NCBI RefSeq assembly: GCF_003148845.1
Contig: NZ_QGHA01000001.1
Coordinates: 124,001-188,000 of the forward strand
Reading direction: 5' to 3'
Source of the DNA: Mucilaginibacter oryzae
Lineage (GTDB): Bacteria > Bacteroidota > Bacteroidia > Sphingobacteriales > Sphingobacteriaceae
DNA length: 64,000 nucleotides
Both the position numbers and the translations under genes were made by a program. Below the pieces are notes generated by a model that ran no database searches, was not told where the DNA came from, and worked only from the letters and a program-made list of their open reading frames with translations. Each line of letters begins with the position of its first letter. Position 1 is the first letter of the stretch. Below are positions 15,529 to 24,712 of this stretch, piece after piece.

Positions 15529-17136
15529 TTAAGCTTCGGAGGCTACTTTGGCGCCCTTATCAAAAAGGCCGCTTAAGCTGATCTCGTCGTCCTGAACAGG
15601 GTAAACCTCAATACCGTGATCAAATAAATCGATACCGCCGGTACCTGTTTCACCATGCTCTTCGATACGCAATTTCCATGGATGACCTAATTTGTTAATC
15701 ACAAACATCATCACATAAGTAATTACAAAGGTTGCAAGGGTAATGGTTAAGCTACCAATCAGCTGAGCTTTCAATACATCAAAGCCGCCGCCGTAAAATA
15801 AACCGGTTACCGGGGCAGAGTTATCGGCGCCGGTTGGGCCTGTAGCACCGTACTGACCAGAAGCGAATAAACCTAATGAGATAGTACCCCAGATACCATT
15901 AAAGCCGTGTACCGATACTGCGCCAACCGGATCGTCGATACGGAACCACTCGATCAAATAAACACCGCCGAAGATAATGAAGCCGGATACCGCGCCTAAC
16001 ATGATAGCACCAAACGGGCTAACCCAGTAACAAGGGCAGGTAATAGCAACCAAACCTGCAAGGAAACCATTAATAGTAAAGGCTAAATCAAATTTGCCTT
16101 TTGTTGGGCCAAACCACAAAGCCGCAAGCATAGCGGTGAAACCACCGGCGCAGGCAGCCAGGGTAGTGTTGGCAGCAACACGGCCGATACCCTGCATATC
16201 CATTGCAGATAATGTTGACCCCGGGTTAAAACCATACCAACCAAACCAAAGTAAAAAACCACCTACAGCAGCTACCAATAAGTTATGACCTGGAGGTAAA
16301 CCGCCTTTTTCTTTATCATCGCGGGCAAAGATCCGGCCCAAACGCGGACCTAATACCATTGCACCCGCCAACGAAGCAACACCACCAATAGTGTGTACTA
16401 CTGTTGAACCTGCAAAATCGCGGAAAGGCTGAGCGCTGATTGATTTGAAGAAACCTGATGTTCCCATAGTAGCAAGGAAACCATCCGGACCCCAGGCCCA
16501 GTGACCAACGATAGGATAGATAAAGCCGGTAATACCGATACTGTAAAGAATATCGCCACGGAAGCTGGTACGACCGATCATAGCACCCGATACGATGGTT
16601 GAGCAGGTATCAGCAAAAGCGTACTGGAAAATCCAGTGTGCCAATACCGGGATACCGGTTGAACCGTAAGTTTCGGGAGTATTTTGAAGGAAGAACCAGG
16701 TTTTGCCATCAGCGCCGCCCCAGCCAATAAAGCCGTTTCCATTGCCAAACATAAAGGCATAACCTATGGCGTAAAAAAGCAAGCCGCACAAGCAAGTATC
16801 AAAAATACACTCCATAAGCACGTTTACCGTTTCGCGCTTGCGTGCAAAACCAGCCTCGAGCATCACGAACCCTGCCTGCATACCAAATACTAAAAACGCG
16901 GCAACCAGTGTCCAAACAGTATTAACTGTATTAATTAAAGCTGTTTCGTGGGCGGTATAGGTTTCAGCAGCATTAGCTTTTGTACCGAACATGCCAGGTA
17001 AAACCATCATCGCCGCGAATACCAGCAAAAGGCCAATCATTTTTCCTGTAAAAATGGTTGCACCCAGCGCCCATTTTTCTCGTGTCAGCTGTCGGACTGA
17101 ACTTAGGAAGTTGTGTTTTGTAGAACCTACTTTCAT
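15529..17136 (-). CDS. amt: Ammonium transporter (long Amt subtype)
   Basis: A 535-residue protein, about 100 residues longer than the one at 11830. The extra N-terminus (residues 1-60) contains a hydrophobic segment, MIGLLLVFAAMMVLPGMF, ending TKANAAE, probably a signal sequence. The core follows: NTVWTLVAAFLVFGMQAGF, MLEAGFARKRETVNVLMEC, FAGSTVVHTIGGVASLAGA (first pore His) and DPVGAVSVHGFNGIWGTI (second). A C-terminal cytoplasmic tail of about 60 residues follows. This is a true Amt-type channel. It is divergent from glutamine synthetase III across a 600-bp AT-rich region carrying three exact 12-bp repeats near its start codon. Confidence 0.95.
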   Translation of the reverse strand: MKVGSTKHNFLSSVRQLTREKWALGATIFTGKMIGLLLVFAAMMVLPGMFGTKANAAETYTAHETALINTVNTVWTLVAAFLVFGMQAGFVMLEAGFARKRETVNVLMECIFDTCLCGLLFYAIGYAFMFGNGNGFIGWGGADGKTWFFLQNTPETYGSTGIPVLAHWIFQYAFADTCSTIVSGAMIGRTSFRGDILYSIGITGFIYPIVGHWAWGPDGFLATMGTSGFFKSISAQPFRDFAGSTVVHTIGGVASLAGAMVLGPRLGRIFARDDKEKGGLPPGHNLLVAAVGGFLLWFGWYGFNPGSTLSAMDMQGIGRVAANTTLAACAGGFTAMLAALWFGPTKGKFDLAFTINGFLAGLVAITCPCYWVSPFGAIMLGAVSGFIIFGGVYLIEWFRIDDPVGAVSVHGFNGIWGTISLGLFASGQYGATGPTGADNSAPVTGLFYGGGFDVLKAQLIGSLTITLATFVITYVMMFVINKLGHPWKLRIEEHGETGTGGIDLFDHGIEVYPVQDDEISLSGLFDKGAKVASEA

Positions 17137-17144
17137 CGTTTAAT

Positions 17145-17207
17145 TTAGTTTGATTGTTTTTTTAAAATTAATTAGTTTGATTGTTGTATTTAAATTTAGT
17201 TTGATTG
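17145..17207 (-). promoter_or_regulatory. Three exact 12-bp direct repeats upstream of amt
   Basis: TTAGTTTGATTG occurs at 17145-17156, 17172-17183 and 17196-17207, spaced 27 and 24 bp start to start, directly upstream of the amt start at 17136. Equal orientation and near-helical spacing resemble a multi-site operator. They could also be a leftover of tandem duplication in an AT-rich leader. Confidence 0.5.
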
Positions 17208-17700
17208 CAATTCAGGCTTTACAAAAACATCTTTTCTTTACATTCCCATACTCCGGGAGCTGATTTTTAGATTTATTTTATAAAAAACTCAATAATTGGA
17301 GTGTTTTTGTAAATTATTTTCTGAAATTATAGATCATTTTTAACAATAACAAATTATTAATGATAAATTAATGGTAAAAAATAAAAAAATTATGAAAATC
17401 GTAAAAACAAACAATTTAAAACACCATTTTTTGAGTATTTGAAAATGATATTTTCAGTAAAATTTCAATTCACTTAATAAAAAATTTAAAAAAGTCGGTT
17501 TTTAACCAATAAATCATTCGTTTTCATTTTTTTTACGTTAAAAAACAGCAAAAACATCTAAAAAATTAAACTTTCAACCACTTCAAACAAAACACCACCA
17601 ATAATTAACCAGTTTAGCGCAACAAACCTTCCATTTTGCGGGTATTAGGCGGTATGTTATATTTAACTTAATTTTGCCCCTGCATTTTAAAGGATAGTTA

Positions 17701-17708
17701 TAATTTTG
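17701..17708 (+). promoter_or_regulatory. Candidate -7 promoter box of glutamine synthetase III
   Basis: TAATTTTG matches the Bacteroidota -7 consensus TAnnTTTG and lies 31 nt before the start codon. The nearest upstream TTG (17674-17676) is 24 nt away, slightly more than usual. A second match, at 17669-17676, has no TTG at a proper distance. Confidence 0.35.
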
Positions 17709-17739
17709 ACCACTAACCTTTATTTAACCTCAATAAAAT

Positions 17740-19914
17740 ATGTCCAACATCAGATTTAAAGCATTACAGGATGTACTTTCGCGAACTATTCCTGAAGTAA
17801 AACCGCCTTCACCCAAAATTTCTGACTATTTCGGCTCAAATGTTTTCGATAAAAAGAAAATGAAGGAATATTTATCTTCAGAAGCTTACCAGGGAATAGT
17901 AAACTCGATTGAAAAGGGCGAACCAATCCCCCGCGACCTGGCAGAGCAAATTGCCTCAGCCATGAAAGCATGGGCTTTAGGTAAAGGAGCAACACATTAT
18001 ACACACTGGTTTCAACCATTAACCGGTACAACTGCCGAAAAGCACGACGCTTTTTTTGAGCCAACTGCAGATGGCGGCGCTATCGAGCGTTTTTCGGGCG
18101 ATGCGCTTGCACAGCAGGAACCGGATGCCTCAAGCTTCCCGAGCGGCGGCATCCGCAATACTTTCGAGGCCCGTGGATATACCGCCTGGGATCCCTCATC
18201 GCCTGCCTTTTTAATGGCGCGCACTTTGTGCATCCCAACCGTATTTGTATCATACACCGGCGAAGCTTTAGATTATAAGGTACCTTTATTAAAGGCGTTA
18301 AACGTTTTGGATAAAGCGGCGGTTGATGTTTGCCACTACTTTGATAAAGGCGTTGAAAAAGTAAACGCCTCGTTAGGCATCGAGCAGGAATACTTCCTGG
18401 TTGATCTGGCCTTATTTAACGCCCGCCCCGATCTTTATTTAACCGGGCGTACATTGTTCGGCCATATGTCGGCCAAAAACCAACAGTTAGAAGACCATTA
18501 TTTCGGCTCGATACCAGAGCGTGTATATGCTTACATGCAGGATATGGAAGCCGAGGCGCTGCAATTAGGCATCCCGCTTAAAACCCGCCATAACGAGGTT
18601 GCGCCATCGCAATTTGAGTGCGCGCCTATCTATGAAGAGATTAACCTCGCCATCGACCACAACCAACTGTTAATGGATTTGATGGACCGTGTTGCCAAAC
18701 GGCACAACTTTAAGGTATTACTGCACGAAAAGCCCTACGCGGGCTTAAATGGTTCGGGCAAGCACAATAACTGGTCGCTTATTACCAATACCGGCAAAAA
18801 TCTGCTCTCGCCGGGCAAAACGCCCAAAAACAACCTCATGTTCTTAACATTTTTTGTGAATACCATAAAAGCGGTTTATGAACATGCCGATTTGTTAAGG
18901 GCCTCTATCGCCTCGGTTAATAATGATCACCGCTTGGGCGCCAACGAGGCTCCTCCGGCTATTATATCTATCTTTCTGGGCAGCCAGTTAAGTGATGTTT
19001 TAGATGAGATCGAAACCTCGCGCATCAGCAAAAAAATCAAAGAAGATAATATGCTATGGCAGGGCATCCCGAAAATCCCGCAGATTTTACCTGATAATAC
19101 CGACCGTAACCGCACCTCTCCTTTTGCCTTTACCGGTAACAAGTTCGAGTTGCGCGCGGTAGGTTCGTCGGCAAATTCGGCCAGCCCGATGACGATCCTT
19201 AACCTCATCGTTGCCGATCAGCTAAAAAAATTCAAATACGATGTAGACAAACTCATGAAAAAAGGTGAGAAAAAAGACCTCGCCTTATTGATGGTGATTA
19301 AAAAATACATCAAAGAATCAAAAAGTATCCGGTTTGAGGGCAATGGCTACAGCGAAGAATGGGAGAAAGAAGCGGCTATGCGTGGCTTATCAAACATTAA
19401 AACCACTCCTAAAGCCCTCGACGCGCTGCTTAGCGACAAATCAGAACATTTGTTTGCCGAAAGCGGCGTATTCACAGTTCGCGAAGCTCATGCCCGTCAC
19501 GAAATTTTATTAGATGCCTTTTATAAAAAATTACAGATAGAGGCCCGTGTTATCGGCGAGCTGGTAATGAACGTGATCATACCGGCAGCCATCGCTTACC
19601 AAAGCAAACTGATTGAAAACGTTAAAGGTTTGAAAGATCTCGGCCTCGATAAATCAACCTACGAATCGCAACTTGACCTGATCAACCGGATTTCAGAGCA
19701 CGTTAACTTCATTAAAACCAATACCGAACAAATGGTTAATGAACGTAAAAAAGCCAATGTGATTGAAGATATCCGCCAACGCGCCATCAACTATGATGAA
19801 AAGGTTAAATCATTTTTCCAGCCGATACGCTACCATGTTGACAAACTGGAGCAACTGATTGATGACAGGTTATGGCCGCTGCCTAAATTTAGGGAACTGC
19901 TGTTTATCAAATAG
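17740..19914 (+). CDS. glnN: Glutamine synthetase type III
   Basis: A 724-residue enzyme of the GSIII family, the large ATP-dependent glutamine synthetase typical of Bacteroidota (type I is about 450 residues). It condenses glutamate and ammonia to glutamine in the cytoplasm. Visible signatures include HYTHWFQPLTG, the acidic SLGIEQEYFLVD, RHNEVAPSQFECAPIYEE, HEKPYAGLNGSGKHNNWSL and NDHRLGANEAPPAI. The C-terminal 150 residues are helical and end in PLPKFRELLFIK, as in the family. Together with the neighbouring ammonium transporters it forms an ammonium uptake and assimilation block. It is followed by a strong terminator. Confidence 0.96.
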   Translation: MSNIRFKALQDVLSRTIPEVKPPSPKISDYFGSNVFDKKKMKEYLSSEAYQGIVNSIEKGEPIPRDLAEQIASAMKAWALGKGATHYTHWFQPLTGTTAEKHDAFFEPTADGGAIERFSGDALAQQEPDASSFPSGGIRNTFEARGYTAWDPSSPAFLMARTLCIPTVFVSYTGEALDYKVPLLKALNVLDKAAVDVCHYFDKGVEKVNASLGIEQEYFLVDLALFNARPDLYLTGRTLFGHMSAKNQQLEDHYFGSIPERVYAYMQDMEAEALQLGIPLKTRHNEVAPSQFECAPIYEEINLAIDHNQLLMDLMDRVAKRHNFKVLLHEKPYAGLNGSGKHNNWSLITNTGKNLLSPGKTPKNNLMFLTFFVNTIKAVYEHADLLRASIASVNNDHRLGANEAPPAIISIFLGSQLSDVLDEIETSRISKKIKEDNMLWQGIPKIPQILPDNTDRNRTSPFAFTGNKFELRAVGSSANSASPMTILNLIVADQLKKFKYDVDKLMKKGEKKDLALLMVIKKYIKESKSIRFEGNGYSEEWEKEAAMRGLSNIKTTPKALDALLSDKSEHLFAESGVFTVREAHARHEILLDAFYKKLQIEARVIGELVMNVIIPAAIAYQSKLIENVKGLKDLGLDKSTYESQLDLINRISEHVNFIKTNTEQMVNERKKANVIEDIRQRAINYDEKVKSFFQPIRYHVDKLEQLIDDRLWPLPKFRELLFIK

Positions 19915-19960
19915 CAAATGCAAACCGGCACAAATTGCCTTAAGTTTATAAATTACTACT

Positions 19961-20005
19961 AAAGCAAAGGGCGAAAAGATTTAACAACTTTTCGCCCTTT
20001 GCTTT
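19961..20005. terminator. Bidirectional terminator between glnN and S41 peptidase
   Basis: An 18-bp perfect stem (19961-19978 with 19988-20005) with flanking A- and T-runs on both sides. It serves glutamine synthetase on the plus strand and the S41 peptidase on the minus strand, which converge here. Confidence 0.9.
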
Positions 20006-20028
20006 ATACGTTTAAGCGTTCTGCAACA

Positions 20029-21576
20029 TTATTTTCGCTTTTTAAATTCGGCAGGCGTTTTTAACATCAGTCCTTTAATCTTACTTTGATCAAATTTTTG
20101 TGCCATCGTGCGCTTCTGCTCGGTAGTCATCAGGCTGGTTGATGAGCTTGCAAGGCTTTGTATTTGTGTTGAAGTGGTTTTGTATTTGCCGTTGGCGATA
20201 TAATAGAGCGCCTGGGATACTAAATTTTCTGTGGGGTCGCCGAAATCTTTAGTCAGATCATCATCGGCTATTTTACCTTTGTACACGCCTGTACCTGGGG
20301 TCATACCGTCATAATAATCACCGTTATTCGAAGCATTCCTGGTGGCGAACATAGGCATATACAACTGGTATTTATTGATATCGATACCATAAAAACCAAC
20401 CGGCTTACCGTAAGTCTGATCGCCTATCAATTCCACATCTAAATTGGAAAGCGCCAAAAGGTTATTAATAGTTAGTTCGCTGGCCGATGCGGTGCCGCTG
20501 CCTACCAGGAAAATAATTCTGCTGAAATTAAATGAACCTTCTTTCTGAAAATTGACCGTCTGGTTATTAACCGAAAAAAATCCGTCAGGGATGTTATACC
20601 GCTTTTTAAATAGCGTGTAATTATCGTTGGTAAGCTTATCATTAAAATAAGCTGTATACATCCTGGTACCGTTTTTGGCCGACGGAACCAGCAGGTTATC
20701 AAAGTATTCTGCTGTTTCTACAGAGCCGCCCCCGTTATACCTCAAATCGATAATAAGATCGCTCAGGCCGCTGAAACTGTTTAAAGCCTCAAGTATTTTA
20801 GGGCCCGCGTTGCTTTTATCGGTAAAGGAGTTAAACACCATATAACCTGCTTTTTTTCCCTGACCGGCGTCCAGCGTTTTGTAGGTGATTACCGGGTTAA
20901 TGGTATAATTGGCCGTGTTTAGCGTTACATCCATCGAGGTGCCATCGTACTTTGTTAAAGTCATGCTGATGGTTTTGCTGTAAGCGTAGGCCTTGATTAC
21001 AAATTGCGTGGTTGAGCCGCCATCATCATAGGCCAGATTGGTACGACCATTAATTTTGGTGATCTGGTAACCGCGTTTCACGCCCATAACATCGGCAGGA
21101 GAGCCGGGATAAACATACTTTATACGCAGGTCTGACCGGCTTGGATAAAACACCGAAAAACCAAAGTCGCCCCCGTTTCCGCCTAATTCGCTGGATACCT
21201 CGCCATTATCAATAAATGAATACTTTGCGGTGCCGCTGGCGTCATAATATTCATAAGCCCTGTTGGTAGCAGGGTTAATTGCATATTGCGAAAGTTTATC
21301 AACTTCGGTACTGAGCCCGGTAATGGTATCGGCGCTTACATAATTACGCGGCTGGAAATCTTTATAAGTTGGCAGCTGATTGTACCACAGATAAGTTTCT
21401 TTAGGATATAAATAAACAGAATCCCTTATCTTATCAAGCAGGGTACCGGTTGCCGGCGGCGCTGAACCATCATCGGTGTTGTTGTTATTGTTAGTACCGC
21501 CCCCGGGCTTGTCTTTTTTACAGGCGGCTAATGAAAATAAAGAAAAAACGGCTAAAAAGTAAAATATTTTCCTCAT
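20029..21576 (-). CDS. S41 family peptidase, lipoprotein
   Basis: A 515-residue protein beginning MRKIFYFLAVFSLFSLAAC, a lipoprotein signal with lipobox Cys19, then a Gly/Asn/Asp-rich linker. A PDZ-like domain (PGSPADVMGVKRGYQITKIN) precedes the tail-specific protease fold: DLIIDLRYNGGGSVETAEYF, and VGSGTASASELTINN near residue 360 with the candidate nucleophile Ser. It is probably anchored in the outer membrane and processes C-termini of periplasmic or surface proteins; substrates are unknown. It is monocistronic. Confidence 0.9.
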   Translation of the reverse strand: MRKIFYFLAVFSLFSLAACKKDKPGGGTNNNNNTDDGSAPPATGTLLDKIRDSVYLYPKETYLWYNQLPTYKDFQPRNYVSADTITGLSTEVDKLSQYAINPATNRAYEYYDASGTAKYSFIDNGEVSSELGGNGGDFGFSVFYPSRSDLRIKYVYPGSPADVMGVKRGYQITKINGRTNLAYDDGGSTTQFVIKAYAYSKTISMTLTKYDGTSMDVTLNTANYTINPVITYKTLDAGQGKKAGYMVFNSFTDKSNAGPKILEALNSFSGLSDLIIDLRYNGGGSVETAEYFDNLLVPSAKNGTRMYTAYFNDKLTNDNYTLFKKRYNIPDGFFSVNNQTVNFQKEGSFNFSRIIFLVGSGTASASELTINNLLALSNLDVELIGDQTYGKPVGFYGIDINKYQLYMPMFATRNASNNGDYYDGMTPGTGVYKGKIADDDLTKDFGDPTENLVSQALYYIANGKYKTTSTQIQSLASSSTSLMTTEQKRTMAQKFDQSKIKGLMLKTPAEFKKRK

Positions 21577-21633
21577 AAAAAAACGGGCTTTAAGTATTAA
21601 AACGCCTTATTGTTAGGGATGTTATAGCAGTTG

Positions 21634-22242
21634 TTATAAAAATTCGTCAACATCAAAATAATCAATCCCACAGGCTTCGGCACACAACAGATCTGCTTGC
21701 GAATGACCTATCATTACCATTTCCCTCCGTTGTAAATGATCAGTTTTCATTATCAACTCCATTACATCGGGCTCGGGTTTCGGCCTGGTTTCTTCAGCAA
21801 AATAACACCTTAAATATTTTTCCAGGCCGTGCCATTCGGTTTGCTTTATTTTGTTGATCTGTTCCTGGATGTTGCCGTTGGTAACAATGAATAACTTTTT
21901 ACGGTCCACTACTATTTCCTGCATCAAGGTAAGCATATTTTGGTATAAAAGCAGCTTTAATGGTAGTTTGGCTGTTAAAAGCTGATTTTCAAACTTATCC
22001 CGGTACTGCCCCGCCTCCGGAAACTGTTCGGCTAAACGGTTAAACGCGGCATCCTTACCCTCTGCCATATATGTATCGGTAAGTAATTTGGTTGCCGCTT
22101 TGGCATCTGTAAGTTCAACGTACTCCAGCATGTTGGCAAACAGGTAATAAACCTGAAAATAGTAATCCTTTTCGGGATACAGTACGTTATCCAGCTCAAA
22201 AATAAACGCCGTTTTACGTTTGTCTATGTCCTTATATTCCAT
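21634..22242 (-). CDS. HAD-like hydrolase fold protein with degenerate active site
   Basis: A 202-residue HAD-superfamily protein. The overall plan is clear: motif I region FIFELDNVLYP, motif II FIVTNGN, motif III RPKPEPDV, motif IV MIGHSQADLLCAEACGI. Two key residues differ from the consensus: the nucleophile Asp of DxD is Glu16 (ELDNV; codon GAG), and the first Asp of the GDS..D motif is His180 (GHSQAD). Normal phosphatase chemistry is therefore doubtful; it may be a regulator or have altered chemistry. Its ATG overlaps the stop of the upstream gene by one base (TAATG), so translation is coupled. It is the last gene of a three-gene operon. Confidence 0.85.
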   Translation of the reverse strand: MEYKDIDKRKTAFIFELDNVLYPEKDYYFQVYYLFANMLEYVELTDAKAATKLLTDTYMAEGKDAAFNRLAEQFPEAGQYRDKFENQLLTAKLPLKLLLYQNMLTLMQEIVVDRKKLFIVTNGNIQEQINKIKQTEWHGLEKYLRCYFAEETRPKPEPDVMELIMKTDHLQRREMVMIGHSQADLLCAEACGIDYFDVDEFL

Positions 22243-22541
22243 TAAGCAATAACCTGTAGCGTGATATTATACTCGTTAAAAAGTGTTTCGGCCTTTAGTA
22301 ACAATTCAATTTCTTCCGGTCTTAATAAATAAACCTGCGTTATATTTTTGTCAAGGCATAGCGTAAGCATCTCGTGCGTATAGCTGGCTGACGCGGGTTT
22401 GGGTAAAACAATCATTTTGCCGGTTTTTACCATAAATTCCGGTAAATCAAGATGGTCGCCTAAAATAATATCCTGCCCTTGCAGTTTACTTTTAAGCTGG
22501 TATGCCTGTGCTGATGTTGCTGCCGTAATTAAAATGCTCAT
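22242..22541 (-). CDS. Small conserved-type hypothetical protein, Rossmann-like
   Basis: A 99-residue soluble protein without signal peptide. It starts MSILITAATSAQAYQLKSKL and contains VYLLRPEEIELLLKAETLF. The alternating strands and helices resemble a small Rossmann-like half-domain, such as the pre-ATP-grasp part of larger enzymes, but no ligand motif is visible. It begins 3 nt after the ABC ATPase stop and its own stop overlaps the HAD start, so it is the middle gene of a tightly coupled operon. I cannot assign a function. Confidence 0.75.
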   Translation of the reverse strand: MSILITAATSAQAYQLKSKLQGQDIILGDHLDLPEFMVKTGKMIVLPKPASASYTHEMLTLCLDKNITQVYLLRPEEIELLLKAETLFNEYNITLQVIA

Positions 22542-22544
22542 AAA

Positions 22545-23204
22545 TTAATGCGCCTGTACAATTAATCCATCCTTCATGGTCACCATTCTGTCGGCCATGT
22601 TGGCAAGGTCTTCATTATGCGTAACAATCACAAAGGTTTGTTTAAACTCATTTTTAAGCCTGATAAACAGTTGATGCAGTTCAAGCGCGTTTACCGAATC
22701 GAGGTTGCCGGAGGGTTCATCGGCAAAAATAAGGGCGGGATTGTTAATGAGGGCCCGCGCTACGGCCACGCGTTGTTGTTCGCCGCCCGATAGCTGGTTG
22801 GGTTTATGATGCAAACGATCGGCCAGGCCAAGCAAATCAAGCAACTCGCCGGCCCGCTTTTCCGCTTCGGTTTTTGATTTGCCGGCAATAAAAGCCGGAA
22901 TGCATACGTTTTCTATCGCTGTAAATTCGGCTAATAAATGGTGAAACTGGAAAATGAAGCCAATTTGCCGGTTACGGAAATCGCTCAATTGTTTATTGTT
23001 GAGTTTGCTAAGTTCGAGGCCATTGATCGTTAAGGTTCCCGAGTCTGGTCGGTCGAGCGTGCCCAAAATATTGAGCAATGAACTTTTACCCGCGCCCGAT
23101 GCGCCAACAATGGTTACAATTTCGCCTTTTTTTACCTCAAGGTCAACACCTTTAAGTATTTGCAATTGCCCGTACGATTTTTGGATGGATGTTGCTATCA
23201 GCAT
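22545..23204 (-). CDS. ABC transporter ATP-binding protein (LolD/MacB-type)
   Basis: The ATG at 23204 is chosen (219 residues, [17 protein letters not shown]); the longer frame to 23270 adds an unlikely N-terminus. Motifs: Walker [11 protein letters not shown]-loop in [10 protein letters not shown], signature [14 protein letters not shown], Walker [14 protein letters not shown] and H-loop VTHNED. The PSGNLD form is typical of the LolD/MacB/FtsE-like group, which drives lipoprotein release or efflux. No permease is adjacent, so its membrane partner is elsewhere. The two downstream genes follow with 3-nt and -1-nt spacing. Confidence 0.9.
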   Translation of the reverse strand: MLIATSIQKSYGQLQILKGVDLEVKKGEIVTIVGASGAGKSSLLNILGTLDRPDSGTLTINGLELSKLNNKQLSDFRNRQIGFIFQFHHLLAEFTAIENVCIPAFIAGKSKTEAEKRAGELLDLLGLADRLHHKPNQLSGGEQQRVAVARALINNPALIFADEPSGNLDSVNALELHQLFIRLKNEFKQTFVIVTHNEDLANMADRMVTMKDGLIVQAH

Positions 23205-23229
23205 TTGGCAAAGGTAACGGATTAGCTGA

Positions 23230-23400
23230 TTTATTTTTGTAGGGATTACACCAATTGATTTTGATTTCACCGATGATTGTCTGAACCTTGATTTGGGGGC
23301 ATTTATGGGATAAGAGGATTTTGATTATTCGGTTTTGATCATTATTCTGTTAATTTTAAAATTCTGTAAATGCTGATTCCAACTAAATGGATCAAATAAA
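23230..23400. repeat. Word-like repeat region upstream of sucC
   Basis: GTAGGGATTACACCAATTGA (23239-23258) with GATTTCACCGAT following is a relative of the repeat at 13230-13320. Further on, the words TTTTGAT and ATTCTGT(T/A)AATT recur, resembling the 54470-54560 repeat family. No gene is seen. Confidence 0.55.
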
Positions 23401-23412
23401 CTGAAACAAGCC

Positions 23413-23443
23413 CTTTACCGTTTCAAACAAAATTGTAGCTTTA
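23413..23443 (+). promoter_or_regulatory. Candidate promoter of sucC
   Basis: TTTA (23413-23416), a 19-nt spacer and TAGCTTTA (23436-23443) approximate the Bacteroidota TTTG-N19-TAnnTTTG layout. The same TTGTAGCTTTAC string occurs in front of rpoD. The start codon is 18 nt downstream. Confidence 0.35.
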
Positions 23444-23461
23444 CCGCAAATTCTTCAAAAC

Positions 23462-24655
23462 ATGAATATTCACGAATATCAGGGTAAAGCTATATTAAAA
23501 AGCTATGGTGTTAGAGTTCAGGAAGGCATTGTAGCCGATACTGTTGAGCAGGCTGTTGAGGCTGCCCAAAAAATGAAAGAAGACTTCGGTTCGGACTGGG
23601 TGGTGATTAAAGCACAGATCCATGCGGGCGGCCGTGGTAAAGGTGGTGGCGTTAAATTAGCGAAAAATATTGACCAGGTAAAAGAGCACGCCGGTAACAT
23701 CATCGGTATGCAGTTGGTTACCCCGCAAACCGGTCCCGAGGGTAAAAAAGTTAAGAAGGTTTTAGTTGCACAGGATGTTTACTATCCGGGCGAGAGCGCT
23801 ACAAAAGAGTTTTACATGAGTGTACTGCTTGACCGTGCCCGTGGCCGTAACATCATCATGTACAGCACCGAAGGTGGTATGGATATCGAAGAAGTTGCAC
23901 ACTCAACTCCCGAATTGATATTTAAAGAAGAGATTGATCCTAAAGTTGGTTTACAGGGCTTTCAAACCCGTAAAATTGCCTTTAACCTTGGCCTTGAGGG
24001 CGAAGCTTTTAAAGACATGACCAAGTTCATCGCTGCTTTATACAAAGCTTATGAAGGTACCGATTCGTCGCAATTTGAAATTAACCCGGTTTTAAAAACC
24101 TCCGACAATAAAATTTTAGCTGTTGACGCTAAAGTGAACCTTGACGATAACGCGCTTTACCGTCACCCGGATTATGCCGCGCTGCGTGATACCGACGAGG
24201 AAGACCCGACCGAGGTTGAAGCAAGCAAATCAAACCTTAACTATGTAAAACTTGACGGTAACGTAGGTTGTATGGTTAACGGTGCAGGTTTGGCTATGGC
24301 AACCATGGATATCATTAAAATTGCAGGCGGCGAGCCGGCCAACTTTTTGGACGTAGGTGGTACTGCCAACGCGCAAACCGTAAAAGCAGGTTTCAATATC
24401 ATCCTATCTGATCCGAACGTTAAAGCGATCCTGATCAATATTTTTGGTGGTATTGTACGTTGCGACCGCGTTGCGCAAGGCGTAATTGATGCTTACAACG
24501 AAATTGGCAACATCCCTGTACCAATCATTGTTCGTTTACAAGGCACTAACGCTGCCGAAGCTAAAGAACTGATTGATAACTCGGGCCTGAAAGTTTACTC
24601 GGCTATTTTGCTGAAAGAAGCTGCTGATCGTGTTAAGGAAGTTTTAGCGCTGTAA
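23462..24655 (+). CDS. sucC: Succinyl-CoA ligase (ADP-forming) beta subunit
   Basis: A 397-residue protein with the ATP-grasp start MNIHEYQGKAILKSYGVRV, the nucleotide loop HAGGRGKGGGVK, the acidic metal-binding stretch QFEINPVLKT/VDAKVNLDDNA, and the C-terminal CoA-ligase half with MVNGAGLAMATMDII and NIFGGIVRCDRVAQG. It forms the succinyl-CoA synthetase heterodimer of the TCA cycle with SucD. sucD is not adjacent, so the two subunits are encoded apart. It is monocistronic with its own terminator. Confidence 0.97.
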   Translation: MNIHEYQGKAILKSYGVRVQEGIVADTVEQAVEAAQKMKEDFGSDWVVIKAQIHAGGRGKGGGVKLAKNIDQVKEHAGNIIGMQLVTPQTGPEGKKVKKVLVAQDVYYPGESATKEFYMSVLLDRARGRNIIMYSTEGGMDIEEVAHSTPELIFKEEIDPKVGLQGFQTRKIAFNLGLEGEAFKDMTKFIAALYKAYEGTDSSQFEINPVLKTSDNKILAVDAKVNLDDNALYRHPDYAALRDTDEEDPTEVEASKSNLNYVKLDGNVGCMVNGAGLAMATMDIIKIAGGEPANFLDVGGTANAQTVKAGFNIILSDPNVKAILINIFGGIVRCDRVAQGVIDAYNEIGNIPVPIIVRLQGTNAAEAKELIDNSGLKVYSAILLKEAADRVKEVLAL

Positions 24656-24712
24656 GTTTAGAGATCAGAGGTTGGTGATTAGAGATTAGTCGCCTGGCCT
24701 TTTTAAATATTG

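Larger units (their letters stand above)
17137..17739. other. AT-rich divergent control region between amt and glutamine synthetase
   Basis: About 600 bp of highly AT-rich DNA between two divergent nitrogen genes. It holds the 12-bp repeats near 17145-17207 and two TAnnTTTG-type boxes (17669-17676 and 17701-17708) facing glutamine synthetase. No open frame is supported. Confidence 0.6.
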
